A DNA stretch of 64,000 nt, taken from Opisthorchis felineus (lineage: Eukaryota > Platyhelminthes > Trematoda > Opisthorchiida > Opisthorchiidae). Positions 31,915 to 45,360 of this stretch are shown here, one piece after another (positions within the stretch are counted from its first letter, which is position 1; each line of letters starts with the position of its first letter). The position numbers and the translations under genes were made by a program. The notes below the pieces were generated by a model. The model did no database searches and was not told where the DNA came from. It worked only from the letters and a program-made list of their open reading frames with translations. The stretch covers positions 286,902 through 350,901 of the forward strand of contig SJOL01006394.1 in the NCBI GenBank assembly GCA_004794785.1, written 5' to 3'.

Positions 31915-34119
31915 ATGCACATGGAGGTGGTTTACACGTTCCTGGAGGTGCCTGAACCTGTAACATGTCGGTTGCTACTCAGTTGAAAATTAACCAGATG
32001 TTGACAGGAGATTTAGCTTAACGTTACGTGAATTTCCCGTTTATAGTGCTTTCCAACCGAATGGCTGCACGAACACCGACTCATACTTCCGTTGCAACGA
32101 TATTCAAGATATAGGAATGTGTTTCACTACTACGCATAGGTCAAGGAAAGCCTGGAATATCAAAGAAGAAAGATTCAAGTGGATTTTAACTGAACCCTCT
32201 GTCAACGCCAACGTGGTTTGCAAATGGCTGATCATTACGGCACAAGAACAGTTTGGTGTTATAGTAGGAAATGAGGGTGGTGATGAACTCCAAGAAGGGA
32301 GAACCCGTAATAAACCTCATGCTTTGTGCTGGTTTGTTGATTATTTTGACTACTTTATGGGAAGCCTTTGGTTTCTGTGCTTTTGAACTAGTGGCACCAT
32401 AGTGCACCAGAACATGTCCGTCTCATGCTTGTAACGGTCATTCCAAATCCGATTACTCTGCGCCTTACAGTCGTGCCACTACGCTTTATCGTTTAGGACC
32501 AGAACTCTGGAGGAAAGTATACCAACAATCCCCAAATTGAGTACAGCTTTCGGATACAACAAGGCATCTAGGTAAATTTAAATGATTCTGAAAGTACGTG
32601 AGGAGCGCATAAATTCAGACTCGAATTCACTCATCTAAAGGTAAACTTAGGTCTTCGAATGCACCATCCGGAATGGTGAGAAAGAGCATCACTTGGTGGT
32701 ACTGCTATACGTTCATATATGCTACCAAAACTACTCTTTGGGCTTTTGATAAGGACGTGTTAGGAATGAAAGCATCCTTAGTTTGACCATATTCTCTATG
32801 GAAATTCTGAGCCGAGCAAGCTTATCAGAGTGGAAGTGTGTAGGTAAACTAAATAGGAATCCATTGGTTTCGAAGTCTTTTGCATCCATCCAGCTAAAAG
32901 TGATGAAGACTTTTTAAGGCACCCGACGGAGACCGAACTGCGCTAACAAAATCGAGGCACTTTAATATGCTACAGTTCCTTGAAGCACTTCAGGTGATCG
33001 GTCCGAAAAAGCCAACCGTGTCCGTTGCGGCCCAGTTGAAAATTGTTTCACGAAACGATGAAGCTGTTTCACACAACGTCAAAAAGTGCGGTCATTTGAG
33101 ATGAGGCTTGGTGTGCGTGTTTAAAACTAGGTTTCTTAAAAGTCGTGGAAACTCAAGCACCCAAATCCAGGCACAAGAACTTACAGAGGTTCAACCAATG
33201 CACCTTATCCCTTGAGCTTTAGTGCTAATGTTATACCGCGGCTGCACACCAAATCGATGCAGTGAAAAACAAGATCTAGCCGCCTGCATTAACTAGCCTG
33301 AAGGCTATAGTATCTATCATCCGTGCAAGCGTTCGATTTGCTGGTATGTTTGTGTGCACTAACCTTATGTATGTGGCAAATTGTGATTTGATAACTACGT
33401 ATTTTCCCGAACGAAAACCTGGGATCGTCAAACTTCTCATAGACACTCAAGCCTCATCGATGTGTACCAGCAGCGGAGCCTATCAGTGTTACCGGATATC
33501 GAAGCTCAGCTCGGAAGATCAGTAATGTAATTCTGATGCTGGGCAATGCAGATAGACACGTATTCACTTTAAATGTCGTGCCAAGATGTGGCTCCAGATG
33601 AAAAATTACGGGTAGGTGGCAAGGCGGCGAAGCGCACAGTAGGCTCAGTCAGAACTGTCGATGGAAACATTTGTTGACTTGCTTTTGGTGTGCTTCAGTG
33701 CTCGCAGTTTAGTAGCAAAGTTTGCTTGGCATGACACGGGCGAAAGAGACCCTAATGCAATAGTCAACTACCGGATAGATGCTATGAACTCACAACAAGC
33801 GCGGTCTTCCATTTTCCGACTTCAGAACTTTTGATTCTGTAAAAAAACTGCCAATGAAAACGTATTACGTTGTATGTAAACTTAACGGCCGAGTTCTGAG
33901 TTTCGTTTATTAGGCCATCTGTTCGGCTAGTCAAGTGGGTCCATTACTAAAGGTGGTGCCGTGTTGAAACGGAGCCATTAAAAATTCTAACTCCAGGCAG
34001 GAAGAGGAATATTGCAGTTCCTTCTAAAGGGACCGCCCGTGGGACGGAAGTTCATTTCTTGAGGGATGGTCCAGAGCCTGACTTTCAAACGACAGTCGAG
34101 TAGATCTTAATTCGAATAA
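31915..34119. other. Intergenic, no gene supported
   Basis: A faint retropepsin-like reading (VKLLIDTQASS) occurs on the plus strand near 33430 but has no supporting context. Nothing else is seen. Confidence 0.3.
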
Positions 34120-34204
34120 TCAATTTGTTATATGTTATATGACACATTATTATGTGCATTATATGTAGTATATAATGCATAATAATAATAATATAATAAT
34201 AATC
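34120..34204. repeat. AT-rich low-complexity tract with small hairpin
   Basis: Dominated by TATA and AATAAT units. GCATTATA and TATAATGC at 34156-34178 form an 8-base inverted repeat. Confidence 0.75.
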
Positions 34205-37145
34205 GTTCCCCCGTTTGAATGATTATTCTTACACAATGGACAGTAAACATGGGATGTCACTAGGAACCTTAATGCTTACTTGGCTCACGGCATCGCACTA
34301 ACTAGAGTAGGTATCCAGCGACTTTTCTCGTGGCTCTTAAATTGGTCTTCTATTACTCGTCATTAATTGCTCCGCCCTCTTTTGGGTTGTCCGCTAGATC
34401 GTCCTCATATTTCTCAGATACATAATGCATCTACGATAAAGTAGATTATTTGATAAACTAGTTTTGACATACTGGTCAGTCGTCACACTCCTGCATTTAA
34501 ACAAAGTACACCAATAAGAAGACCAGCTTTCACTTCATCTTCATGTACACCGATGGAATGCACAGTCGGTTGTTGAAACCGTTGAATTTAGCCTAAATTG
34601 TGGACAGTTAGGTGTTTTTCAGTGCTTGCATCACCAGTATTATCGATCTGCAATTACTCTGAATAGCTTACCTGATTATAAGTCTTAAAATAGAATTACC
34701 ATTATATGATGGAACAGGATTAGGCGGGATTTGCGCAAGACTGAAAAAGTTAAACTTGCGCGATATTTGGAAGCATAATAACCCACTATAAGCCTGCTAA
34801 GAATGTATCATGTGAGACGCACGTTCTGTACGAAGTTATAGTCAGGGGAAAGCGACTAAGAGGGCCTGTGGTATGGTCACCAACTTTTCGACAATACTGT
34901 AACCCCTACATTAATAATCGTTAACAGAATGAGAATAACTCGGCAATTTCCTGCAGCGCGTGAAGTGAACCGACCGATTGTAATTTGAACTTCGGATGAC
35001 AGGAACATCTTATCTCTCATTAGGTGTCCGTCTAAAGACATGGACTATCCACCTGGACTAACAGCCACATGTTTGAGCTTTCTTCCGTCGTTTGATCCCA
35101 CAACACTGGTTAGCATTTTTGCGTCTATCAGAAAAACTAGACGACCCGACGTGGAGCTCACCCACCGTGGTAATTTTCACGGCTTCCTGCATTACACACG
35201 GGCGATGGTACCCAGTCATCTGTGTTTAGAGTCCAGCAGTTAATCTTATTGGGTAGTATCAGGGCTGCGCATCGGAACTTATCACTAGAGATAAACTTTG
35301 CTTTTAAACGTAACCGATAATCGTAACCCGACAGAATTGTCTTCGCTGCTTACTTCTGAGAAAGTGGTACATTTTGGTAAGTTTTAGGGTCTAGGTATTT
35401 TATAGCCCTTTAAGGGGAGGTCCCTAGTTGAAGGAGACAGACTGGGGGCTAACGCAGTTGGAAACATTTGGCATTCGTTGCCTGACTAAAGGTGCTCTGA
35501 GGTATATGTGAACAATAGCATTTATCCCCATTTCGTTGGAAAGAATGCCTATGAAGATGTAAAAAACCGTATTTTAGAAGAAGAGCTGAAAACCATTGTT
35601 TTGCAAGCGTGCAGCTTTGTCGCTGAAAGGAATATTTCCATGTCACCCATCTGTTAAAAAAACAACTTTTTCGTGATTTTTACATAGAACTTGATTGTAG
35701 TGCTCAGCTTGAGGAACAGTTACACGATCATCTATTTGCTGGGATTAAATCGTCAAAAGAAGCCTCCTATGCAAACTGGTGAAACTGTGGATTACCCCGC
35801 AGTATGTGTGAACAGTAGCAAGATTCAGAATCTGTGCACTACTGAAACGAATAGGCTGTGTTCAATTCCTCGAAGCACGTTAAGGCTAGGTCAGATCGTC
35901 TTTGCTGCAAGTCAAGCCAATTCTCACATAAATAAACCCGGATTTTAATGACTCGTCCCAGGGGATTCCGCTCACAAATGAACAATTTTTGGAAAGCGCG
36001 CTGCCTGTGGATTACACCTCCATATTATCATGTTATTACAGGTGAGCAAGGTAAAGTTGGTCATACACAGGGGATCTGCGAAGTAAACGCAATTCGCAGG
36101 CCGACAGAGAATGGACATTCTGACCGATAATATTTCTAATTGAGCTCTGATGACGGTCGCCACTCCTTTTGGATTGTTTCAAAGCACTGTTCCTCTACTC
36201 GGACCCAGCATGTCCGAACAATTTTCCAGCATGCCATAAATTTCATCACCGAGGATCTTGATAAGGGTGAGACTACCAGAATGATATAACTGTTCATGGA
36301 CCAGATACAACCCCTAGTGAATGATTCACCTGGTTTGCTCTGGCTATCTTCACAATTTACTGCAACAGCTAATCCACAAGAAGGCAGGTTTTGAGATCCT
36401 CACCTTTTCTAACTCACTTATATAGTAGATGAGAAAAAGTTTTCGTCCTAGTCATAAACGAGGGGTGCCATTAGTTGGGTCTCGGACAACTAAATTAAGA
36501 TAACTGCTTTACATACCTGATACAATATACCTAAATTTTCAACTCCTTCCGAACTTTCACATAGAATTTCGCCGTTTGATATTCAACCGTTTCAAGAGCT
36601 GCACTCTGGTGCGTCTGCGAGGCCTTTTTCCTCCGATCGAACCCTTATTATTCCTGCATCTATTGCTGAAATTATTGGAGTTCTCAAAGGGTGAAGCTCA
36701 CTTTTTATACGCTTGCAAACGTCTTGTCAGAAAAAGGCTATTCGCAAACATATATGGGACTCCAGCAGTATGATCGGAGGCACTAAGCAGTCCACTAGTG
36801 TGAACGATCGTGACTCCTTGTTGATAAATCAATCAGTGTCCAAGACATCCGTAGCCATGATGCAAAATTAGGATCATTGCCGTCAGTGCATACGGTTACA
36901 CTGTTGTTCACCGTAGTGCAAAAACACCATACACGTTGGTAATTTGTTCTGAGAGTTCGTCACTGCTGAACCACCGGTGCACCCAGGCCACCTGTTAGTT
37001 TACCCAATTCCCACAGGCCGAGAAGCTCTCAATTCCGACACATACTGATATTTCTCCCCCGTATGTCTTACTGTGGACAGAGTATGGAATTCTAGCTCAA
37101 AACAACGATTTCGTGCACTTTCTATACCACAGGAGGAGCTTTAGC
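34205..37145. other. Intergenic, no gene supported
   Basis: Only short frames without motifs or splice borders are present. No SINE or RT similarity was noticed. Confidence 0.3.
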
Positions 37146-37149
37146 TCAC

Positions 37150-37990
37150 CCCGAATGGTTTGCTACGTTTAAAGGATTATGTGACCATAACGCCATCTGT
37201 TTGAGTAGCGCTTCACATAGGCTTGCTTTCTGAGTTTCTAGGAGTCGATGAGATGTAGTTTTGGCACGACTGACATATGAATCGCCGGAAATAAACAAGA
37301 ATATCATCGTTTGTTGTAATCGTGAGATGCGTTTCAAGCCGTCTAACTGGATTCAGTGGTCAGTATTCTGCAAAACATGACAACGCATCCAACTGGATTG
37401 CTTTGTTCCTTTCCAAGTCAAGTACCAAGAAATTGCGATTAGAAATCCTTTCCTCCGTCGGTCGAAGATTTATTCTACTCCCTTCCTACAGTTCCGCCGG
37501 TTCCAGTCGATGGCTGCGATTAAACTCTCTTGACGCTTCGTCACATATAGGCTCGTGGTTATGCACCTTACGGAACCCGGTTATTCGGAAAGGATTTCCC
37601 AGCTTGCCCACAATGATGTGTGGGAAACTACATTGGGTAAGGTGTTTGACGTCATCTCCCTTCGTTTGGACGACTTTCAGATCCTTCCGGGTGGTCCGGT
37701 GCATGATGAAGGCCTTCTCACCGGAGGCATCGTCCTTCGAATTTCGTAGGCTATGGTATGATCTGGAAATTCGCCCGAATCGCTTGATGTGGTTCATAAG
37801 TTCACGGATGCTGCAATACAAGCGACTGGTTGGGTTTTCCACGAACAAGGTAGCGACGCCAACCATGTATCCTTCAACTACGATGGTGCCAAGAGCAGTT
37901 ATGACCTTCACTTGGGCCAGCTGGGAAGGAATCACCAACATGCCTCAACACGAAATGCTGTCCGTTACACTGGTTATCTATGCAAAGAAA
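37150..37990 (-). mobile_element. Possible MULE-type transposon remnant, FAR1-like zinc domain
   Basis: A minus-strand frame open from 37941 to 37486 encodes about 151 residues. It contains AFIMHRTTRKDLK, then a spaced cysteine and QCSFPHIIVGKLGNPFRITGF, followed by KVHNHEP. The pattern Cys...FRI-x-x-(7)-HNHE resembles the FAR1/ZSWIM-type zinc domain at the N-terminus of MULE transposases. Sequence below 37486 (for example ISNRNFLVLDLERNK) may continue the protein after a stop. The opposite strand is open for 226 codons here, but its composition looks antisense. No terminal repeats were found. The assignment is tentative. Confidence 0.35.
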
Positions 37991-38009
37991 ACGTTTTACT
38001 GATAACATC

Positions 38010-39386
38010 TTTAGTAGTGTAAACTAAAGGAGAAACGCAGCCGTGTCTTGTCCCTGAGCAAAAGTAACCGGATATTGTGGCAGCAGTGACATTCAAAGGG
38101 TTCTAGCAACATCGTCTATTTTCACGCATGAAATTCGGTGTGTCTGTGTACCAGGACAGCATGATACATCGAGATCATGAACATCAATAACAGTAACCAA
38201 AAACGGACAAATAAATGGATAAGGAGCAATTTCGCCCGACGAACAAACCAAACCAATACAACCATGATACCACAAACCAAAACCGAATGCGTGTGCAACG
38301 ATGGTGACCGACAAGTGTTGACAACTGAAAACATCGCCAGGAGGTGTAAAATTTGTTAGGCCATTCTAAAGACTTCGGCCACATGTAAACAGATTCTGAC
38401 TGCGTCATTGCTATAAATTAGTTGCTACGAGACGTTGGCGTGGATCTGAGTAAAGGAAATAATATGGCAGAACCAGCATCATGTTCAGTGACAAATATTC
38501 ACTCAGTTTGCTTACCTTATTCAGCCACCCAAATATACTAATATTTTATGCATATTTCGTGTTACCTAATTAGATATCAGTGGTAGCTTCTATAAAATAC
38601 GTCTTGAAAAGTAAGGATTTTTCGTTTTCTCGACTTCCCTATGTAGGTTTTCGGTGCGTTTCAAAAAAGATTTCATGAACGTGACGATTTGTCCAGTCGA
38701 TTAAAAAGCGCTTTAAGTGCAGCACGGTAAAATTTACGCATTTGTGCATTACACACCCTCACTGCCGCATTAGCTGTAAGGCGAATTTTTGTAATTCTAA
38801 AACAAGAGCAGGTATCAAAACTTCATCCCTCAAATATCGGCGGCTTATCAGGGTTTCGCACGTATCCGGAGCACAATGAACCCAGCGCTTTCGTAGGGAG
38901 CGAAAGACATTCTTATTTAGAGCACGAAGTTCAAGTTTTCGCATAAAAACAATCGGGACTTTGCAAAAATAATGTAAACTTATGCAAATGCGCAAAAAAC
39001 AAAAAAGCAAATGGACTGCTAGGCGATAGAACGGAAAAGAGGGAGTTGAAGTTGCAACGCACGAAAAAGCGAATGATTTTAACGGACTTCAGCAGAAGGA
39101 TGGCAACTTTATGAACCTTGGGCTTCCCTAAAGATACGAACTATTGTTATATTTCTGTGCAATAATTTTCTTCAGGTGTCTAATATTTTTCACGTATTTC
39201 TAAAAGTCAGCTTCATTATTAATCCCGATATTGGTAAGTTGAGAGGATCATCAACATTAGGCTGAATAAAAGGACGCGGTTTTACGTTATGTAACGTAAT
39301 AAAAAGAATGCTCCTTTTCCGTTATTTTCTACAAGGTTACACCATTGATTTCCACTATTCATGAAATCCAAATGAAAAAGTAGATG
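38010..39386. other. Intergenic, no gene supported
   Basis: Short overlapping frames only; no motif, repeat or RNA recognised. Confidence 0.3.
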
Positions 39387-39561
39387 ATAACTGTTCAGCC
39401 GTAACACCTTTTCGGTGCCTATTTGCAAGGTAACCGAAAGAAGCACGAGGGCTGAGATACTGTCAGGTTGCTCAAGCCTAGACAAGAGCAGTCGAGATTC
39501 AGAGGTCGGATTCGAACCATGGATCTTCCGGTTAGTAAGTTCGCCCTTAACCTCGGAGGCA
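39387..39561 (-). mobile_element. tRNA-derived SINE
   Basis: Minus-strand copy of the 12869 family. Intact B box on the minus strand (GGTTCGAATCC), body CTGTCTAGGCTTGAG-like with AGTATCTCAGCCCTCGTGCTTC, and the tail GTGTTACGGCTGAACAG. The A-box region is damaged. Confidence 0.87.
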
Positions 39562-41381
39562 TCCAAATGAACGAGTTTACTTTAATTAAAAATCAGTGTT
39601 AATAGGGCTTAAAATGAACGAGAGAAACCGATAATGAATATCCATGGTAAGTTAGCTCAAGCACGGTAGGTGCCAAAGTCGCTGAACTTGTGGTTGGGCT
39701 GGTAGCAATGTCTACATGCAGGTGTACAGAATTTTACACGGAATGTATCCTGATGCTTCGACATGTTTTTTCTCTCTCAGAAATAACCAAAATAAAAGTC
39801 AAAAACTACTTTGACGCGAACGGGTTGGTAAACATTCAGGTACCACTATTTTTGACAGATTTTAGAACGACACGAACGAAGAGTGATTGAACTTGTTGTG
39901 TGAATTGGGGATGCAGTGATGAGTGCGTTGGTGTTGGTTGACACTAGTGGTTTCACGGAACTGACGTTGTATTAGGAAATTTGCAGAGGACTCCGGCTAG
40001 TTAGCACAGGCTAGTTTGGGTGTTCAGTGTTTTTTTATCAGATACATTCAGCCCAGAATTGTGGAGCAGGGATTACAATGTAAGACTGATTGATGGCTAG
40101 TAATGGTCGACTTCATAGTAAGCGCAGAGACATCGGTCGGTGAAGAGCAAAAACAGGTAGCAGGTCGCAGATAAATAAAGGGTTGCAGCTAGTTGTTTTA
40201 CATTTCCGGTATCTTGGGAGTTGAAGGCCATTACCTGTCTCTTTGGGAAGTGGTTACCCAATAAATGGTATATTATCACAGGTAGAAAACAAACAAAGGA
40301 AAATGGGCTGATCGATGTAAATTCACAACGTGTGGTGTTGCGCGTTTTGTGCTGGCCGGACATTCAACTTTATACTCTAATACCAGAGAAGTCGGAATGC
40401 GTAAATGTCGCAATTCTTTCGCAGTGTCGCTGTTGTTCCGAATAGTGAAACACGGTCATAGTTTAGATGGAAGTGTTGAACTAACAATTGGTTATCTCAA
40501 CTGCCGCAACCTAAATGTCTTTCAAGATGTTTGCATTCCGGCGTCGATGCTGAGAGCACTCTCTTAGACTTTCCAATAAGTGATTGGTCGTTTGAAATAG
40601 CATTTCCGCTTGCACCAGTAACGATTTAGGGGCAATCCTTATTGGGCAAACCAACGGATGGGTTGTTGAGATGAATGACAAACAAAAACAAAGATGAACG
40701 TAATGCTATGAGCTGATGGAATGCACTCGCCAACCAGCGTGTACAGAGAGTTTTCAATGAAAGTTCGAACCATTCCACCTATTTAATCCATTATTTACTG
40801 GTACAACAAGGTGCGCAGGCTTCCGTACCCATAAAGTGATGCACTAGTGTGATAACGAATAAGTTTAAATCAGTGATCTCGGAGAAGAGAGACGCAAACA
40901 GCTGTGCAACCCAGGATACCACTGAACACACAGATGCTGAGTAATAGCAAGTGACACCATTGTGTCTACGTGGCTCTGTAGTTGACTCAATAGCCTGTGT
41001 CTACTCGCCTACGAAAATGCACCATTACTGCAAGTAAAAATTTACCCCTTGCTCCGCGTACCCCGTAAATGTGATCAAATCGTACGATGCTGCTGGCGAT
41101 TGTGCATCACCAACATACAGCTGCCCGTTACTGAATGCATCAACAGCGATTTCAGCAGTCTCGATGTTCCCACGACAGTTCTGCCGCGAAACTACTGCAT
41201 GATGGATTGTAGGTCTTTGAGTACATTTGACTTTGACTACGATGCAATATTACTACCGATATGCAACCAGATGTGCCCGTCACACGCATAAACACACACT
41301 CCTGTACAAACCAGTTCTATCGGAGCCTATCATGCAGACTATTCGAAAGGTGTCTTTTCATGTAGGCCGTGATTAGTATCC
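39562..41381. other. Intergenic, no gene supported
   Basis: Nothing recognisable on either strand. Confidence 0.3.
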
Positions 41382-41448
41382 TACTCACTCACTCACTCAC
41401 TCACTCACTCATTCACTCACTCATTCACTCACTCACTCACTCACTCAC
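41382..41448. repeat. (ACTC)n microsatellite
   Basis: About 65 bases of ACTC/TCAC units with two ATTC interruptions. Confidence 0.95.
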
Positions 41449-44122
41449 ATACGCTTGCATTGCATGAGGAACTTTGGAATTCAAATCCCTGAAACCACAC
41501 AGGAAATGCCCCCTTCTATAGGAAGGCTATCGGTGAGATACTGACATTTCAGTGGCCACCATAAGAGAACCATTTTACAACCTGATTGAGACGGTTGGTG
41601 TGGCAGTTGGTATTTTTAGAGTTTCACTTAATCCGGTAAAGAATGCACCAGTTCTGACGCATGGGACAGAACGATAGAGCAACTGTGGGTAGCCAGGCGA
41701 AAAATCAAAGATGTCATTGCATTATCAATACACTCAAATGACTAATGAGGGGACCGAAGTTTGGGATCTAACCCAATGAAATACCATTTTCTGAAGATCG
41801 ACTGCCCTCCTACTACAAACGGGAGTTTCTCAAAGAATAAGGCACTGAAAACCGTTCCAGAAAAAGCCAACTAACGGATTTGCACAGAGCCCCGCATAGG
41901 GTGAGCGTAAAAATGACGACCTCATGTTCATTGCCAACATCTATTATTTTAGCGTCCATACGTTTACTGTTTCATTCACAGCATGTAAGCAGAACAAACG
42001 CCGTAACCATTCAATGCCTTATGGTCTGAGGTTACGTGGCACCTCTCATCAGCGTCAGATTTTAAACCTTATTTTTATGATCGCCACTAACACTGAGCAC
42101 GTGTAAGGGAAAACCTGCGTTCCGTTTTTCTTCTATATTAGTTGCAATTTACCACTGTAGATTATCCAATACTCAAGGCACGTTCAAATATCATCTGCTA
42201 TATACACTGTCACTTCATTCTACAATGTGTTCCATGGTACATTACAACTTCTTCATCTATAAAATATGCACAAGAGGTTGTACGGGCTGGCTAATATACT
42301 GCATCTGTTGCTAACTATACGTCAAGACCATACTTGGGGGCAAAGAGGACATCATACACAGGATATTTTTAATTCGATTTTGGAAAACTGGAACTAAGGA
42401 AAGCTTACACTGCGTTGTTCGTGTTCACAACATGAAAACTCTGTTTATGGAATACAACGACATGCTATTGGCTGACAAATAATACGAAATGAGCAGTTCC
42501 GCATTACACTCATGTTGTTGGGCATTAAAGGTTTCAGATTTATTCATAGAAAATCAGAGATCCACTCGGACTGTTTGGCCAGTTTGGCCGTGTTTTTCAT
42601 TGTCACGAAAACCATGCTTCTGTTAAGGCTTCAGCAGTTCAGGGAAGACACCATTGCAATGAAGTTAACAACCTGATTACATCTGGATTTCCACTGTCAC
42701 TGAACAACACTTTTTAGATGCCAGAACAAGCGCGTTGGCAACTAATTACATCTACCAGCCGTAGCCAATACAAGCTCTTCCTCCTGCCAAAAAATCGGTT
42801 CTATTGGCGCCACTGTGTCTGACCGGTCAGTTATGCTCCGTTTGTCATTCTCAAATTACTAACATGCTACTATTTATTTTGTCAGTAGCACATATGTAAT
42901 TAGATGTCTTGTCCAACACCGTGAGGTCGTGGAAATAGCATGTAGGTCCTGCGTATGACACTTGATGTGCAGTAGAGCCGACCAACACTTCTGTCAGAGC
43001 TGTTCCACAGAATATGTTAATTGGATGTTGAATAAATTTTCCCTAAATTCCTCAGTACCGTAAGGATGGTTCTAAGAGTGATGTCGCTTCAGGTGCCTCA
43101 TATGAACTCAAGGTTCAATTAAATTAGGTTGCAGAGAACCACATGTGTTATGTGATCAGCTACGAAGGCGATCAGCATGTTTACCGTTGGTAATTCGTCG
43201 TGTCTTGATTTTTCCCTAAGTTTACAATAGTCTTGAATAGACTCGGAGGCAAACGCGACTATTCCCACTGCTGTTTCCGCATCCTATATCCATTTTGTTC
43301 TACGTACTCAGAAATATGGATTTTTTTTCAATGCTCCAACTGTCTTGTTATTAAGTAAAAGCTGTTTAATCACAACACAATAGGGCTCAACCATAAAATG
43401 CAAATCATAACCGTGGCTTTCCTCAACTTGTGGCCAAATCACCGCATAAAACAGTTTTACTCGTGCAAACCTATGTAATAACTAATTTGCTCGTTGTGTG
43501 GCTGCTATTTGATCGAGCTGTGCACAGTTATTCACAGAATGAAGCCGCCCTCTGTTATTGAACGACTGCAATGCAACCGATACGTTTTTTGTGGTTGCCT
43601 GTTCGTCTACTGTGTGTGTTTGTGATTCAAAACGCTCATTAAGCCGTTTACCTGAACGTCTGCACTTATAGGGTTTTCTCTACACTGCTTCAATCGCTAC
43701 TCGCACAATCGTGCAAAATTCTCATGAAGAATAAAACACTCACTTGGCGATAAGCTAAAGCCCACCTGGTAGCCAAATTAACCTTTCGTTGATGGTGTTC
43801 TTCAACGCAGCAGCCTTCTAATGGTTAACTGGACAAAAAGACAATATATGAAATTTCCTCCGTAAGGAACACATGAGATCAACGTTAGCTACTACTGCTT
43901 CGGATATAAGCAACCGGGTTTTCCTGGATGAATGTGCTGAAAGAAGTTGCACGGCGCATTGTTACTTACCGATGAAATTAATAATTAACCCTTTAGCCAT
44001 CTAGTAAACTTCAGTTAAAAAGCTACTCTGAGCGTGACTTTGTGAAGTCTTCCTCAACACGCAGTACCCTCCAGAACCAATACAATAAGGGATCCTAAAT
44101 GTGATTCTCATGCTGCCACTGC
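41449..44122. other. Intergenic, no gene supported
   Basis: No coding or repeat feature recognised. Confidence 0.3.
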
Positions 44123-44479
44123 GTGCTAGATTGCGTACAGACCCCAACCAATCTCGCTGGCCTGATAAACCTACCTTTGAAAGTCTCACGTTACGCTGCG
44201 GGGAGAGTTCTCTTTGGTGGGAAATCTGTAATTCACATGCGTCTTTGGCTGTCACCGCAGGCTAGCTGTGAATGTCAAGGCTTCGCATTATGCCCTCGTT
44301 CAAATACTTTAGAATCTTATCAACAACGAAGCTATACTTCTTTTGGTCTGTTGCTAGATTCCATCCCTGGCAAACTCTTTCAGTACTGTTTTCACCACTG
44401 GCTCAAAAGTGCCGTGTTCGTTATTTCGGCCAAATACAAACCCCTATTTCATACTTTTTGTGGTAATTCAGATTCGCAG

Positions 44480-44778
44480 GTGGGACAAAAACGCGTCATT
44501 CAGATTTTGTCTCATATCCCATCCAGTTTTCTTTCTATTGAGTGTTCTAACAACTCCGTGACTGCCTTGTGTTTTGCAGATAACTTTCTAAGGTATTTTT
44601 TTACAATTGATTTAATGTTCAATACGAATACTAAAAAAGTACTTCGAATTGGTTTCATTTCCCATACTACATTACTAAAATATCATTTTGTGAGATACAG
44701 TCCCCGAACTTTTGTAAAGGTCACTAATGAGCAGCTTTTGATCAGTTTCACTCCTCAGTGGACCGTCGAAGTTTATCT
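44480..44778 (+). CDS. Probable internal exon, unknown protein
   Basis: The plus-strand frame is open for about 220 codons (44123-44782), improbable by chance at this base composition, and it stops right on a strong donor, TATCT|GTGAGT. A good acceptor, TTCAGATTCGCAG, precedes 44480 in phase 0. The predicted exon encodes 99 residues plus two bases: VGQKRVIQIL, SVTALCFADNFLRYFFTIDL, KVLRIGFISHTTLLK, NEQLLISFTPQWTVEVY. The alternating beta-strand-like pattern, with FTPQWTVEVY at the end, suggests a propeller blade, but no family is recognised. The exon could begin further left, since the frame is open to 44123. No partner exon is established. Confidence 0.4.
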
Positions 44779-45194
44779 GTGAGTCTTCTTTTGCGTCAGA
44801 TGTTCAAGACACCAGACAACTGACTAATCCATCTTTACAAGTAAAGTTAGATGATTTAGAAGCCCTGTGAACCATAAATCATATGCTTGTTTCGATTGCA
44901 AGTACGTAGGCATGCGAGAGATTTCAGAGTCTGTGGAAGCTATCCCACGAAGTATTTTTGCTTGTATATCCTTTCTCTGTGTGACATCTACTAACATTGT
45001 AACACGTGTTCACCTGCTCAGTTCTATCGCATTTTGGGATTTATAAAGTATAATCGACTATGGTGACACCGAAACGAACACATTGTCCAGCTTCCGTCCA
45101 ACTTGTTGGATGCTTTCACAGACGTGTGGGAGCTGAAATCGTTGCTACCTCTCCTGATATACACTGACCAACAACGTCCTCGATGGAACTCGTG

Positions 45195-45360
45195 CCATGG
45201 TTAAGGATGTATTTCACCTGGATTGGTGATCACACGTTTGCAACCAAATTATCCAGCTGCTTAAACTGTCAATCTAACGAGGTGGTCACCGTCTACACAA
45301 GCCAAACCACCAAAATTCCTCTCAAGAGCGGCTCGATTCACCTTGAGTCTTGAGAAATGG
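45195..45360 (+). mobile_element. Possible gypsy-type integrase fragment
   Basis: Plus-strand reading gives FTWIGDHTF followed by SSCLNCQSN and, after a frameshift, HRLHKPNHQ. This recalls the HHCC zinc region of gypsy integrases (YWPG...C-x-x-CQ-x-x-K). It is short, frame-broken and without neighbouring RT or RNase H, so it is weak. Confidence 0.3.

Noticed and set aside
33380..33620. Retropepsin of an LTR retrotransposon (LLIDTQASS)
   Set aside because: One short DTxAS-like match, with frame breaks on either side and no flanking gag or RT.
37322..38002. Plus-strand frame of 226 codons
   Set aside because: Its composition (Ser, Arg, Leu, Trp rich) looks like an antisense reading; the minus strand has the FAR1-like pattern.
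41382..41448. CRISPR-like array
   Set aside because: It is a plain tetranucleotide microsatellite with no spacers.
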